A DNA stretch of 64,000 nucleotides. Source: Amylostereum areolatum. Taxonomy: Eukaryota > Basidiomycota > Agaricomycetes > Russulales > Stereaceae. The notes beneath the pieces were generated by a model. That model searched no databases and was not told the DNA's origin. It was given only the letters and a program-made list of their open reading frames with translations. The position numbers and the translations under genes were made by a program. Of this stretch, positions 40,071 through 51,013 are shown piece by piece; positions within the stretch are counted from its first letter, which is position 1, and every line of letters begins with the position of its first letter. The stretch spans positions 1,849,693-1,913,692 of the forward strand of contig SAXG01000001.1 of assembly GCA_012932865.1 (NCBI GenBank), given 5' to 3'.

Positions 40071-41752
40071 ATGGACATTGGGAGTATCGTCAGTGTCGAT
40101 ACCATCAGGTCATCAGATGACGTTAGAAGCGCCCTCCAGACCTTCGGCAGCATGTGCGTTCTCTCACCATACCGTCGCGCATATACTCATCTTCGTCGCC
40201 CCAGTCGCCGCGTCGAACACAACGTGAATCAATTTGGCAACGTCCAACGCTTTCTTGTTGAGTTTTACAGCCCGGATGCCGCGGCAAAGGCTTGCAGATG
40301 CTCATTGCGCGAATTTGATGTGCGAGCCTTTTACTCGCCACCTGCCGACCTAGGCGCCTTTCACACCGGTCCTCTCCAACATGGCCCAGGCGCATATACC
40401 GACTTTGGACTCCCTTTGCCCCGCTAAATACCCAGGACATTCAGCCAGTACCGACAAGATTGACAAAGCCCAACAAACGCTCTTGCAGCTCAAAGCCTTG
40501 ATCCGCCACAGTGAGCTTCAGAACTCTCTTCCGACCCCGCCAGCATCTGCTTCCTACCCCGCGGCTATTTCAGCGCCCAGTTTTACCTTTCCACCGGCAC
40601 AGGACCATACTCCGTGGCCGAGAATCATGGACACAGAACACGCGGTGTCATCTACGTCCAACGCACCTCCAGCTGCCGACTTCTCCAATGCTTTCAATAT
40701 CCCCGGATGTCCCCCAAGATCCTCAATCCTCCTATTTCTCTTGGTCTTCCACCTATTCAGACGAATCTAGACTTGACGTTGTGCGGGGTGAAGGCCAGCT
40801 GCGACCTGTCAAAGCTGAAGGACCTCAAAGAAGGACCTTCTTTTATCATTTCTATACTCATCGCCTCGAAGAGTGACCGCGACAAGTGGGTTATTGTGGC
40901 AAGCTTTTATCGTCGCGCAAGCATGGTGGATTCTGCCATTGTCGTGTTGAACAAGATGGTGGACGGTGCGTAAGCATATCAGTGGGTCACCTCTTCGCTG
41001 ACAGGATCGGTCCAGTCATGAAGAAGTGTGGGATGTCCGACCACGATCTCAGACCCGCTTTTCTTATGCTCTCGTCCTGCTATACCGAACTCGGGAGAAA
41101 ATCACGCGTCCCAGATGGCTCAGAAACAGAGGCCTCACGCGCATATATGGAACAGTCTCGCCAGTGTTTGCAAAAGGTCTATGGCTGCAATAAACCCGAA
41201 CCGGCACATAATGGCAAAACCCTCGGCCCAGGGAGCACCGTGTCTACGTATAATCGCTCCAAGCACTCCCATTTCGAAGGTGATCGTACCCACGACCGGT
41301 CAGCGTCCGGGTCGGACAAGGCTGCGATGCTCCCGCAGGATCATTACATGGCACAGGATCGACAGGCCGCGCACGATTCCGAGCAGAGTAGGGAACGCGC
41401 GGCAAAGCGTGCCCTCGAAGAAAATTACGCTCAGGAGCGTGCCCTCCGCCGCAAGCTGGAACGGCATGTCGGCGAGCTCGAACAGAAGCTCGCACGCGCG
41501 GAAGAGCGCGAGAACCGCGCTCGCGAGCAGGTGCGCGCAGAGGTCGCAGAACGACGGCGCGCCGAGCAGCGTGCTGAGGACGAGGAGGCGCGCAGGCAGG
41601 AGGCCGAGAAGAACGGCGTCAAGCCGTTCCTAGGGGAGCTCGCCGGCGTGTTACAGAGAGCGGCTGGTGGGGACGCGTCGGCGCTGGCCTCACTCGTGAA
41701 CGGGTTCAGCCATGGTTCAAGTCATGAACGCAACCGCAGTGCCCCGCATTAA
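40071..41752 (+). CDS. RRM-like / coiled-coil protein of unknown function, frame breaks in exon 2
   Basis: Exons 40071-40153, 40205-40965 and 41016-41752. The N-terminal 90 residues resemble a divergent RNA-recognition motif: DDVRSALQTFGSI, then GNVQRFLVEFYSPDAAAKAC. A helical middle part (KIDKAQQTLLQLKALI; DRDKWVIVASFYRRASMVDSA; LRPAFLMLSSCYTELGRK) suggests TPR-like hairpins. The C-terminus is a highly charged coiled coil from about 41380 (ERAAKRALEENYAQERALRR). Within exon 2 the frame runs into a stop at 40426 and coding character continues one base over at about 40430, again near 40700, then returns to the original frame. Exon length is nevertheless in phase overall, as expected from three steps. 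No function assigned. Confidence 0.55.
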
Positions 41753-42654
41753 TATCAGTAGGAGCCTCCTTTCTCCCATCTTTGCTGCATCGGTTTTCGG
41801 TTCTCACTCGCACTTCTCGCATCACCCACGCATGTAGAATACTCTCGCATTTTTATCGCCCATCCTGTACTTGTTATCCTTCCCCTGCTTTCACCCGGTA
41901 GCCCTGTAGCGAACCCTTTTCACGCGTTTCACGTCCCGCCCGCATGCTGTTTTTCACATATACCTCAACCTCATCGTATGTGTATCACTTGTAACACGAA
42001 TCGCATAGCGTTTTCTCCTCAGATCACTGCGCCGGCGCAAACGCGATCGAAACACGCAAGTCTCAATGACATCTCGATATCTTGCGTCGCCTTTCCATCG
42101 ACAAAAAGAGAGGCGCAGCGACATGTGCGGGCAGCGCTCATCGACATCCCACCTCATCCCACGGCGAGTTGCTAATCATATCACAGTGTGCGAACTAGTT
42201 GACACACTCCAGTGACAAGATGTCAAAGTCTGTGGGGACAAAGCACAAAATATTTGAGTCATACTGGTAGAGTCAAAGAATTCTCCGGTGCAGAAAGGAG
42301 GTGTCGCATCTCCAAGACATGCTACATAGAAAGAGCACAAGACACCGCTTCACGCTATAGGCAGGAATATTCTGATAGTTCGACTCGGTTTAACTTCATC
42401 TGCATCAGCGATTCAGCGCATCCAGCCGCGCGCCGAAAAGGGAAAGGGGAAAGCCACAATGGGCGTGGAAGAAACTGTATAGCTCATCGGCAACTACCGA
42501 CAAAATGTAACCTTGTTGCACCCCACGTGACCAACCCTGAATTCCCGCCGTGAATTTGGGACGAATTATCCTCTCGCTCGTCGTCGAAAACATCCCGCAC
42601 GCCCCCCACAACGTCCCCGTCGGTGTCCCCCACTCCCTCCTCAAGACACACAAA
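41753..42654. other. intergenic region, nothing seen
   Basis: 902 bp between two plus-strand genes, holding the first gene's 3' UTR and the uS7 promoter. CT-rich sequence precedes the uS7 start, as usual for ribosomal protein genes. Confidence 0.5.
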
Positions 42655-43569
42655 ATGGCCGCCGTCCAAACTCTTCCTAAAGACATCTCCAGGCTCGGCA
42701 CGGAGGTGAAGCTTTTCGGCAAGTGGGAGACACAAGAGTGCGTACCCGTCCCCCTACTTACCGCCAGGACCTTGCTGATGATATATGGGTTGATGCAGAG
42801 TCGAGGTGAAGGACATCTCGCTCACGGACTACATTCAAATCCGCCACGCCGTCTACCTTCCCCACACCGCCGGCCGTTATGCCAAGAAGCAGTTCAAGAA
42901 GGCGCAGATGCCCATCGTTGAGCGATTGGTCGACAGGTGCGCGATCCTTGACATCCCCGCGCCGACATGGCCCTCTTACGTATGCTACGATGCAGCTTGA
43001 TGATGAAGGGCCGCAACAACGGAAAGAAGCTCATGGCCGTCCGCATCGTCGCGCACGCCTTTGAGATCATCCACCTCCTCACCGACCAGAACCCCATCCA
43101 GGTGCGTCTCTCCGTACCGATCGTCTCTCCCGCTAACGCATCGGGTGCAGGTTCTTGTCGACGCCATCGTCAACACCGGCCCTCGGGAGGACTCGACCCG
43201 TATCGGCTCGCAGGGTACCGTCCGTCGCCAGGCCGTCGACGTTTCGCCCCTCCGACGGGTAAACCAGGCTATCGCCCTCCTTACCATCGGCGTACGTTCA
43301 CATGTTTCCCATTCGCAACGCCGTACCTCTCTGACGACATGATTTTCCCTCAGACGCGCGAGTCGGCGTTCCGCAACGTCAAGTCGGTGGCGGAGTGCTT
43401 GGCGGATGAGCTCATCAACGCGGCGAAGGGCTCTTCCAACTCGTACGCTATCAAGGTGTGTGCTTTTTCTCGCTTCTTTCCCCACCGAGACCCGAGTTGA
43501 GTTTTCACGACCTTTTTCCGTATTCAGAAAAAGGACGAGCTCGAGCGTGTGGCCAAGTCCAACCGTTAA
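42655..43569 (+). CDS. RPS5: 40S ribosomal protein uS7 (RPS5)
   Basis: Exons 42655-42737, 42799-42936, 42996-43101, 43151-43291, 43354-43455 and 43528-43569 encode 203 residues in one clean frame. Hallmarks: [43 protein letters not shown] formed across intron 2, [49 protein letters not shown] and the terminal [14 protein letters not shown]. It binds the 3' major domain of 18S rRNA near the mRNA exit of the small subunit. Length matches the fungal family. Unlike eS8 in this window it shows no frame break. Confidence 0.96.
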
Positions 43570-45201
43570 ATCCCGCGTCCGTATCCCTGGAGAAGGCTCG
43601 GCGACGTTGGACGGCGCGTTCGGGTCTTTTTTCCGTGTTCTTTATCCCGTCTGTATTCGCATGCTCCCACCCATGTCCTCTCCCATGCTGTTATGGCCGT
43701 CCCATGCAAAGATAACGAAAATTACTCTCCCCCTGCTGCGTGAATAAGGTTCGCGGTCTGACATCACTCGTCGCACAGCGCCCGGCACGAGGCGGTTCGC
43801 ATGCACGTTGCGTGGCCGTCGGAAGCCGCGCATGGTGTTGCAAAAGTGCCGGGGTGGGCTGATTGAAGTGACGTCGAGGCCGAGCACATCGGGAGGCTCT
43901 TCCTCACTCAATCACTCGTTTTATCAGCAGAAAGCAGGAAAGCCCGGGATTTCTCCTCGCGGCGATGTCGTCGCGCATTACCCCATACCCGGGCCGCGTT
44001 CGGGCACCCTCGTCATAGGCTATGCACGCAAGGATGTGTTCAACAACTTGGACTTCGGCATTGGCAATGGCAAGTTGCGAGCCTCGTGTTCGTGATAGTA
44101 GTTCTATGCACGTGATGGGAACTTCCCCGCACGACGCAGGACTAAGTAACGTACGTAAGGATCGCCTCGGTGCGTCTCCGAACTCCCTTCCCCCTTCTCA
44201 CCATTAACCCATCCACGATAACGCGATCAAGGGCCCAAACCTTGTCCCCAGGGCCCGTTCAGCCGTATCAGCCGCTCTCGCTCAAGGAAGCGCATTGCAT
44301 GGTACTTGATGGACGCACCGTGGCCCGAAAGACACGCGACGCGCACAGGTGCCGGCGGGGGGTTTACTTTAGCTCGAGAAGAACGGTGACGTCGAGGGCC
44401 GAGACGCGAGAGGGAAGGGGCCACTTATCGTGCTTATCGTTCACATTACCGCTCTGAACAGGACGGACGTGCGCTGGGTTCCACGCCGAGAAAACGCCTG
44501 CGATTGCCGGTCCGCGTTCAACGCCATAGGTCGGGTAGCAAGCCCACGCTTCAAGTTCAACCGGTTCCACAAGGTGCTTCATAATCCCGCAAAAAAAAAA
44601 GCAGCGGCGGTTTTGAGCGCAGACGCGACGAGGATACATATCGTTCGGGGTGGGAGTCGGGAGTCGGCACCGACGTCCAGCGCGGCTTCTTCATCGCGCC
44701 GGGCCCCCTTTAGACTCTTCTCGAGGAGAGGAAGCCTCGTACTAAAGGACCAAGTACTTGCATCCCATCTCGACTTCGCCGGGCAAGAACGGTGTCGCGA
44801 TCAAGGGTCCAAACCTTCGCACTGGCACCGTCCCAGCTTCTCCACCACAACCGCCCCGAGTCGTCATTCCCCCCCGCCGCCGCCACGTCCGATCGATCAG
44901 GAGGAGCAAACGCGCCGCCCGGTCGACCACACGCGACGCGCACGCTCGAGGTCCCTCCCCCACGGATTACGGTTATCGCACAGACACCGCGCTATCTTTC
45001 CTCCCCACATCCCCCATCTCCCATTTCCCATTTCCCATCGTCCAACCCTAGACCCCATCTCCGAAACGAGACGGCTCGTTCGCTTCTCCCCCACACGAGC
45101 ACGTTCAACCCCACCCCTCCTTCCCTTCCTTCCCCATCCACACCCGAACCCGAACCCAAACCCAAACTCAAACTCAAAACTCAGTGATCATCGTCACCGA
45201 A
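43570..45201. other. intergenic region; base composition changes here
   Basis: 1.63 kb without a supported gene. Towards its right end (from about 44.5 kb) the sequence becomes strongly GC- and pyrimidine-rich and stays so to the window end. Runs such as CCCATTTCCCATTTCCCATC occur at about 45010-45040. Confidence 0.5.
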
Positions 45202-46216
45202 ATGCCATCGTCGGCAGATCGCGCCACCCTCGCCGACGCACGCGCCGCGCCCTCGCCATGCCCCCGGCTCTCCCCCTTCGACGCCCAAGGCCTCCGCCTC
45301 GCCCTCGCCCACGCCCGCACCTCCCGCGCCGAGGGCGGGATCCCGATCGGCGCCGCGCTGCTCCTCCCCCCTTCTCCCTCCTCTGCTCCTTCCACGGGTG
45401 GAGGAGACGGGACGGGGGAAGGCGAAGGAGGAGGGGAGGGCGAAGGAGGAGGAGGAGACAGTGGAGAAGGCGAAGGCACCCTCCTCGGCGCGGGCCATAA
45501 CCAGCGCGTCCAGCGCGGGTCCCCGACGCTGCACGGCGAGATCGCGGCGCTGGAGGACGCGGGGCGCCTCTCGGCGGACGTGTACCGCGCGTGCACCCTC
45601 GTGCGTCTTCCCGTGTAACGCAAAGCACCCAAGCACTGACTCCGCCTTCGTTCAAAAATAAAAACAAAAACAAAAAACAGTTCACAACCCTAAGGTGACC
45701 GCACCTCTTCCCCACCCCTCCTCCCCGCCCCTAACCCCTGAATTGAACCCCCCCCCCCCCCCCCCCCCGCACGCACGCACCCCTCCCCCTCCCTCCCACC
45801 GGTACACTGTCCATCGCACCCCGCAAGCCCCTGCCCGATGTGCACCGGCGCGATCCTGCTCTACCGCATCCCGCGCGTCGTCGTCGGCTCGCGCGCGGCC
45901 TACCACGACCCCGCGTCCGAGGCGCTCCTGCGCGCGCGCGGGGTCGCGGTGCTCGCGCTCGACGATCCCGAGTGCGCGGGCCTCATGCGCGGGTTCATCG
46001 CGGAGCATCCCGAGGCGCGTTTCTCTCTCTCTCTCCCTCCCTCCCTCTCTTTCTTTCTTTCTTTCTTGCTTGCTTTCTTGTTTTCTTTATTTCTTTCTTT
46101 ATTTCCCCTTTTCATCGGCAGATGGCCCGCTGACGGCGGTGCGTTTCATTGATATCGTCCGGAAACAGATATGGTACGAGGACATCGGGGAGGAAGCGGG
46201 CGCGGTCGCGAATTAG
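45202..46216 (+). CDS. FCY1: Cytosine deaminase (FCY1-like, zinc-dependent)
   Basis: Exons 45202-45600, 45681-45694 (14 nt), 45828-46018 and 46122-46216 give 232 residues. Zinc ligands and catalytic Glu are present: HGEIAALE (His and Glu), then SPCPMCTG (two Cys), the latter assembled through the 14-nt exon encoding FTTLS. ILLYRIPRVVVGSR, LLRARGV, DDPECAGLMRGFIAEHPE and the final WYEDIGEE follow yeast Fcy1. It converts cytosine to uracil in pyrimidine salvage. It is longer than yeast Fcy1 because of a N-terminal extension and a Gly/Glu-rich insert of about 35 residues (encoded at about 45400-45480). Intron 3 is CT-rich. The donor of intron 3 is uncertain; an alternative joins HPE directly to IWYEDIG. 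The 3' acceptor at 46122 adds a short linker. Confidence 0.85.
45749..45769. repeat. poly-C tract (about 20 nt) followed by CGCA repeats
   Basis: A single homopolymer of about twenty C followed by (GCAC)n within intron 2 of the cytosine deaminase gene. Confidence 0.9.
46021..46110. repeat. CT / CTTT microsatellite in intron
   Basis: Tandem CT, CCCT and CTTT units fill most of intron 3 of the cytosine deaminase gene. Confidence 0.85.
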
Positions 46217-46889
46217 ACAAGGCCCGTGCCCGTGCGTGCGGGACCGGGGGGAGGGGGGGTATCGCTATTAATAATTATACAAAGTCGAGAGTTGTGGGAG
46301 AGAATTTCCTATGATACAATTTTGAACGACGGCTAAACTAAGGCGCAGGGGGAACCGGACACGGCGACGGTCGACGTCGAAATAAAACGAGGTATGTCGG
46401 GAAAGGGGGGGGGGGAGGGAGGGGGAGGGAGGCGCTAAGTACGGTATGCGTATATGCTTATGCTCGCGCGGGGCTCGGAGGCGGAGGCGGAGGCGGAAGC
46501 GGGATAGGTTAACATGATCGATAGACAGAGTACAAGGGTCGATCGGGGGGAAGGGGAAACGGAGGAGGACGCTCGGATGGACGCGTATATGCGGAGAGAG
46601 GGCCTACGAGGCTTTACAGAGGCAGAATGCGACGGACGGACGGATGAATGGATGCGACGAATAATGATACGGGAGCGTGGACGTGAACGTGCGTGAAAAT
46701 GCGTGAATGCGAGGACGACGTGGAGGTGAACAGAACGAGAGAGAGAGAGACAGGGGCGAAACGAGGGGGCGGGAGCCGTGGCCGTAGCCGAAGACGATCA
46801 CGAATACGAGGGCGAGGGCGAACGCGAAAGAGGAGAAGCTTCGCAACCCAAGGCGGGTTTGGAAGCCGTCCCGCGTCCGCGTCGCGCGT
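46217..46889. other. intergenic region between convergent genes
   Basis: 673 bp with a G-rich run (about 46407-46432) and a GGAGGC repeat (about 46476-46500). No gene seen. Confidence 0.5.
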
Positions 46890-48728
46890 TCACGGAAGCG
46901 CGCGTTCGTCCTCGGGGAGGTCCAACGCGCCGACGAGCCACGGGTGCGCGCGCACCTGGGCGATGTCGGCTCTGTCGCTCGGTTCGGGTTCCAAGCAGCG
47001 CAGCATGAGATCCTCGGCCTCGTCCGACACGCACGTCCCCGGACCGTCCTTTTCCTACAGAGGTAATTAATAAAAAAAAGTAAGGACGCTCGTGAGCGGG
47101 CTGTACCCAGGAAAGACGGGGAGGGGAAGAAGAGGACTGACGTGAAGGACGACGCGGCCGGTGATGGCGTCGCGTTCGGTCGGGAAGGGGGAGGAGCCGG
47201 TGAGGAGGTAGGAGAGGAGGACGCCGAGGGTCCATATTTCGGCGGGGGGCGCGCGGTAGGGTTTCTTCTGGAGGACCTCGGACGCGGCGTAGGCGGTGGT
47301 GCCGAAGAAGACGGTGTAGAGCGGCCGGGGCTCTGCGGGATCGACGACGACGGCGCTGCCAAAGTCGACGAGCTTTACCTGGGACGGGGTCGCGTGAGCG
47401 GGGACGAGAACTAGAGGGGAGGGGGGGAGGAGAACATACGCAGAGATGGCGATCGACGAGGATGTTCTCGTCCTTGATGTCGCAGTGGGTGACGCCCTGG
47501 CTGTCGAGGTAGTAGACGGCCTCGACGATCTGGGCGAAGACGTAGCGGGCCTGGGCCTCGGAGAGGCGTTTCTGAGCGGACTGCTCGATGCACTCGAAGA
47601 GATCGTGGGAGGGGCGACGGGTGAAGGAGGGGCGGACGGAGTCGAGGAAGGCGTCGGGTTGCTTGGTGGGCGGAAGGGAGGGGAGGGGGAGGTGGTCGCA
47701 GTCGGGGTGGGGGTGGTCACCGCCGGAGGGGGTGGGGAGGTGGTGCTCGTAGAGTTCGATGGAGAGGGAAGGGGGCGTGATGGGCGGGGGCGGCAGATGG
47801 AGGTCGGACGCGACGGAGGGGGAGGGGGTGAGGGCGGGGGTGGAGGCATGGGAGTGGGGGGACGGAGCATCGGGGTGGGGGAGGCCGTGGGCGTCATTGT
47901 GTTTGGCGGTCCACGGTGTTCCGTGCAATTCCTGTACCTGGGAAAGGGTGAGGGGTGGTGGGTGGGGAAAAGAGCGAGGATGACGTACGAGGTAAAAGTA
48001 GAGGTCGTCCTCGAAGAGGTCCAGGCAGCGGACGATGTTGGGGTGGTCGAGGAGGCCGAGGAGGAGGGCTTCGGTGGGCACGCGGTGGGCACGGGTGTCC
48101 TCCATCCAGGCGTGATCGGGGACTTTATCCTTGATGATGAACTTGACGGCGACCTCGTGGGGGGCGAGGCGGTGGCGTGCGGTCATGACGAAACCGTAGC
48201 CGCCTGCGCCAAGCTCGTCTCCGAGACGGTACCAGCGAATAAAGTCGGGGTTGAGGGTGTGGCCGGGGGGGAAGCGGGGGGAGTAGATGGAGGCGGAGGC
48301 GTTGAAAGGGTAGTGGGGAGGGTAGGAGGAGGAGGAGGAGGAGATGGAGGGGGAGGGGGAGGGGAATGTGGAAGGGTTGGAGGAGGAGGGGAGGGAGGGG
48401 AGAGAAGAGGGCGGAGGAGGGGGGAGGGTAGTCGTCCAAGGGGAGGAGGAGGTTGAGATGGTTTGGGGACATGTCGGGGGGAGGAGAGAAGGAGAGATGG
48501 TCGGGGGCGCTGCAGGAAGAATGGAAAGCGATGGGCTCGAGCGCTTTGAGGTTGAGGGCGGTGAGTTCTGCGGGACCGGAAGGGGGGCGGTAGGAGCGGT
48601 GGCCGTCGTCGTCGTCGTCGCCGTCGCCGCGGCGGGTGAGGAGGGGACTGGCGGGGGGGTGTGGATGGGGGACGGGAGGACGGGAGGGGGTAGGGTTGGT
48701 GTGGACTGAGGCGTCGGACGGGGGGCAT
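46890..48728 (-). CDS. Serine/threonine protein kinase (PSK-like C-terminal kinase)
   Basis: Exons up to 47989, then 47937-47440, 47378-47142 and 47054-46890. Kinase features in order: glycine loop LGAGGYGFV, catalytic Lys in VAVKFI, LLDHPNIVRCLDLFEDDLYFYL, the catalytic loop THCDIKDEN (HRD changed to HCD), VKLVDFGSAVV, and FFGTTAYAASEVL. Then YRAPPAEIWTLGVLL and SPFPTERDAI, ending with RADIAQVRAHPWL. The HCD loop and AAPEIWTLGVLL region resemble PAS-kinase/Psk-type enzymes. A 130-residue Pro/Ser/His-rich insert lies between the hinge and the catalytic loop. The N-terminus is Pro/Ser/Thr-rich. The start is unresolved: the ATG at 48728 sits just below a TATA-like ATAAATA (minus strand, about 48827) but is one frame off the kinase frame, so either an intron or a base error intervenes. 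Confidence 0.75.
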
Positions 48729-49406
48729 GGCGAACGAGAGCGGGCGGGAGGTGACGCGGAGGGAGAGGAGAGGGGAGGGGAGGGGACCGGTGGAGGGCGA
48801 GGGGCGGGCGGATGTTCGTGTTCAAGTATTTATCTCGTTGAAGTGAAGCGAGCGAGATCGGGGCAGTGGACCAGATCAGGCAGCGATCCCCCAAGTCGGT
48901 TGACAAGCGGATGGATGCCCTATGGATGCCCATGCATGGATGCTTGGGCCTGTACTCTCCAACTTCCTTGATCGGATCCTGCCCGACTCTGCCGCTCCTA
49001 GCCTCCCACCGCCCTGCCGTTCGCTTTAGAGCGGGGAGGAGGAAGAGGCGGGTGAATAGTCGGTAGATGAGGACAGAAGAGTGAGAATGGAAATGGAATG
49101 CGTCATAGATCGACGATAGAGTTGGCCTCCCCACCGGTGCCATAGGCTCCCATAGCCCGTCGTTGGGCCCTGCAAGGCCCTGCAGGCATGCACGAAACGA
49201 GGACGGGCGGCCAACGACGCGCTAGCGAAGGCCAGCGATGCCTGTGACGTTCTTGCCTGCCAAGTGCGAACGCTGCCATGATCAACCGACGTATTTCCTT
49301 CCGCCAAACCTTCCTATGTTGGGCACGGATCCTGGGAAAGCCGTCACGGGGGCGCCCGACGCCCGGCGTTCGTCGCAGCCAATCCGGTCCTCTCATTCAC
49401 ACCACC
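48729..49406. other. divergent intergenic region kinase / NDUFS7
   Basis: 678 bp between oppositely transcribed genes. It includes a minus-strand ATAAATA at about 48827. No other element recognised. Confidence 0.4.
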
Positions 49407-50478
49407 ATGGCTCTCCCTCTCTGCAAAACAGCAGGTATCTCGCTCGCTCCTCCTCCTCCCCGAACATCTTCCTCACCTTCTTCTCCTCCACAGTCTCCGT
49501 CGCTACCCGCCGTGCTGCTCTCCGGCCCCCTCGCTCCGTTCCAGGTCTGTCTCACCCACCTCATCCCGCTTTCTCTCTAACCCCGCCTCCTCCACAGCTT
49601 TCCGGGCCCTCCACTCTTCTCCCGCCCGCCTCATCACAAGATATCATTCCTACATCTTCCACAGACCCCCACAATCCCATCACCCTCATCGCAAAGTCCG
49701 GCTCGAACCAGCTCAGCCTCGAGACTCCCCAGAACAAAGCTGGTCCGTACCCGCTCCCCTCCTCCTCCCCTTCTCCTTTCTCACTCCGTACACAGAATAT
49801 GTTCTCTCCACCATGGACAAGATCGTCAACTGGGCACGGCAAGGCTCCATGTGGCCCATGACCTTCGGTTCGTTCCTCCCCCACCGCCGTCTCTGACCCC
49901 ACCCACCACCTTCACACAGGTCTCGCTTGCTGTGCCGTCGAGATGATGCACATGGCCGCCGCCCGCTATGACCAGGATCGCCTCGGTGTCGTCTTCCGCG
50001 CCAGTCCTCGCCAGTCCGACATCATGATCGTCGCCGGCACCCTCACCAACAAGATGGCTCCCGCCCTCCGCAAGGTTTACGACCAGATGCCCGAACCCCG
50101 TCCGTCTCCCTTTCCCTTCTCCGCCTCGACCCGCACGCTCGACTCCCCTCGTTCAGGCTGGGTCATCTCCATGGGCTCCTGCGCCAACGGCGGCGGATAC
50201 TACCACTACTCGTATTCCGTCGTTCGCGGCTGCGATCGTCCGTCTCTTCCCTTCTTCTCCCTTCCCCCACCGCTCATCCTTTCCCGTCTAGGCATCGTTC
50301 CCGTGGACATTTACGTCCCCGGCTGCCCACCCACCGCCGAGGCCCTTCTCTACGGCATGCTTCAGCTCCAGCGCAAGATGAGACGCAACCGCAAGAGCGT
50401 CCTCTGGTTCGTTGCCTCTCCACCCCCCTCTCGACCTATCCAGGGCTCATCCTTCTTTCGTCCAGGTACCGCAAGTGA
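49407..50478 (+). CDS. NDUFS7: NADH:ubiquinone oxidoreductase 20 kDa Fe-S subunit (NDUFS7/PSST)
   Basis: Exons 49407-49434, 49494-49544, 49598-49742, 49796-49867, 49920-50099, 50157-50237, 50292-50406 and 50466-50478. With one base removed in exon 3 (about 49628) the model is 227 residues. The N-terminus is an Arg-rich mitochondrial presequence ([21 protein letters not shown]). The mature part has [60 protein letters not shown] and [17 protein letters not shown]. These contain the four cysteines of cluster N2, the last Fe-S centre before ubiquinone in complex I. It ends VLWYRK. The frame break lies in the poorly conserved linker and leaves exon 3 at 145 nt where 144 is required. Confidence 0.93.
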
Positions 50479-51013
50479 GCCTAGTGGGTACCGGGGGGTG
50501 CACGGTGCACACGTACACACACTGTCGTTCTTTACTGTCACGTAGCGTAGAGTAGTGCTGGCAATAAGTACACGGAGAATGCGGGGGGACGTGATACGAC
50601 ATACTATTTCTAGCGTCGAAACATGTGCACGAGTGTTCGGAACCCCGGATGGGCATCATGATTGAAGCTCGCCGCCAAGTCAGAATTCACACGCTGAGCG
50701 CGGTTCTCGTCGCATCTTCCGAAGCAGCTCTATCTCTCTCTCTCTCTCTCTCTTCCTCTCTTCCATCGTTTCCATCCCACTCCCTTTTGCCCTCCCCACT
50801 TCTCCTCCTCGTTCTCCTCGACGACGACGGACAGGACAGCGACGGTGACGGTGACGAGGACAGGTCCCGCTTTCGCTGAATCACCCCAACATCGCCTCGA
50901 CTGCCGACACATACCCCAAAACCCACCCAACAACCGTCGCTCGTTCGGACTCTTTCGTCTTCCCCGCGAGCGTAACCGACGTTAAGCCCCCCTACGCACT
51001 CCACTCGACATCC
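50479..51013. other. intergenic region with CT microsatellite
   Basis: 535 bp between tandem genes. It contains (CT)n at about 50730-50760 followed by pyrimidine-rich sequence, presumably promoter of the next gene. Confidence 0.5.

Noticed and set aside
47446..48456. 336-codon Gly/Glu/Val-rich frame on the plus strand
   Set aside because: It is antisense to the kinase exon and arises from GC-rich codon bias. It has no start context or domain.
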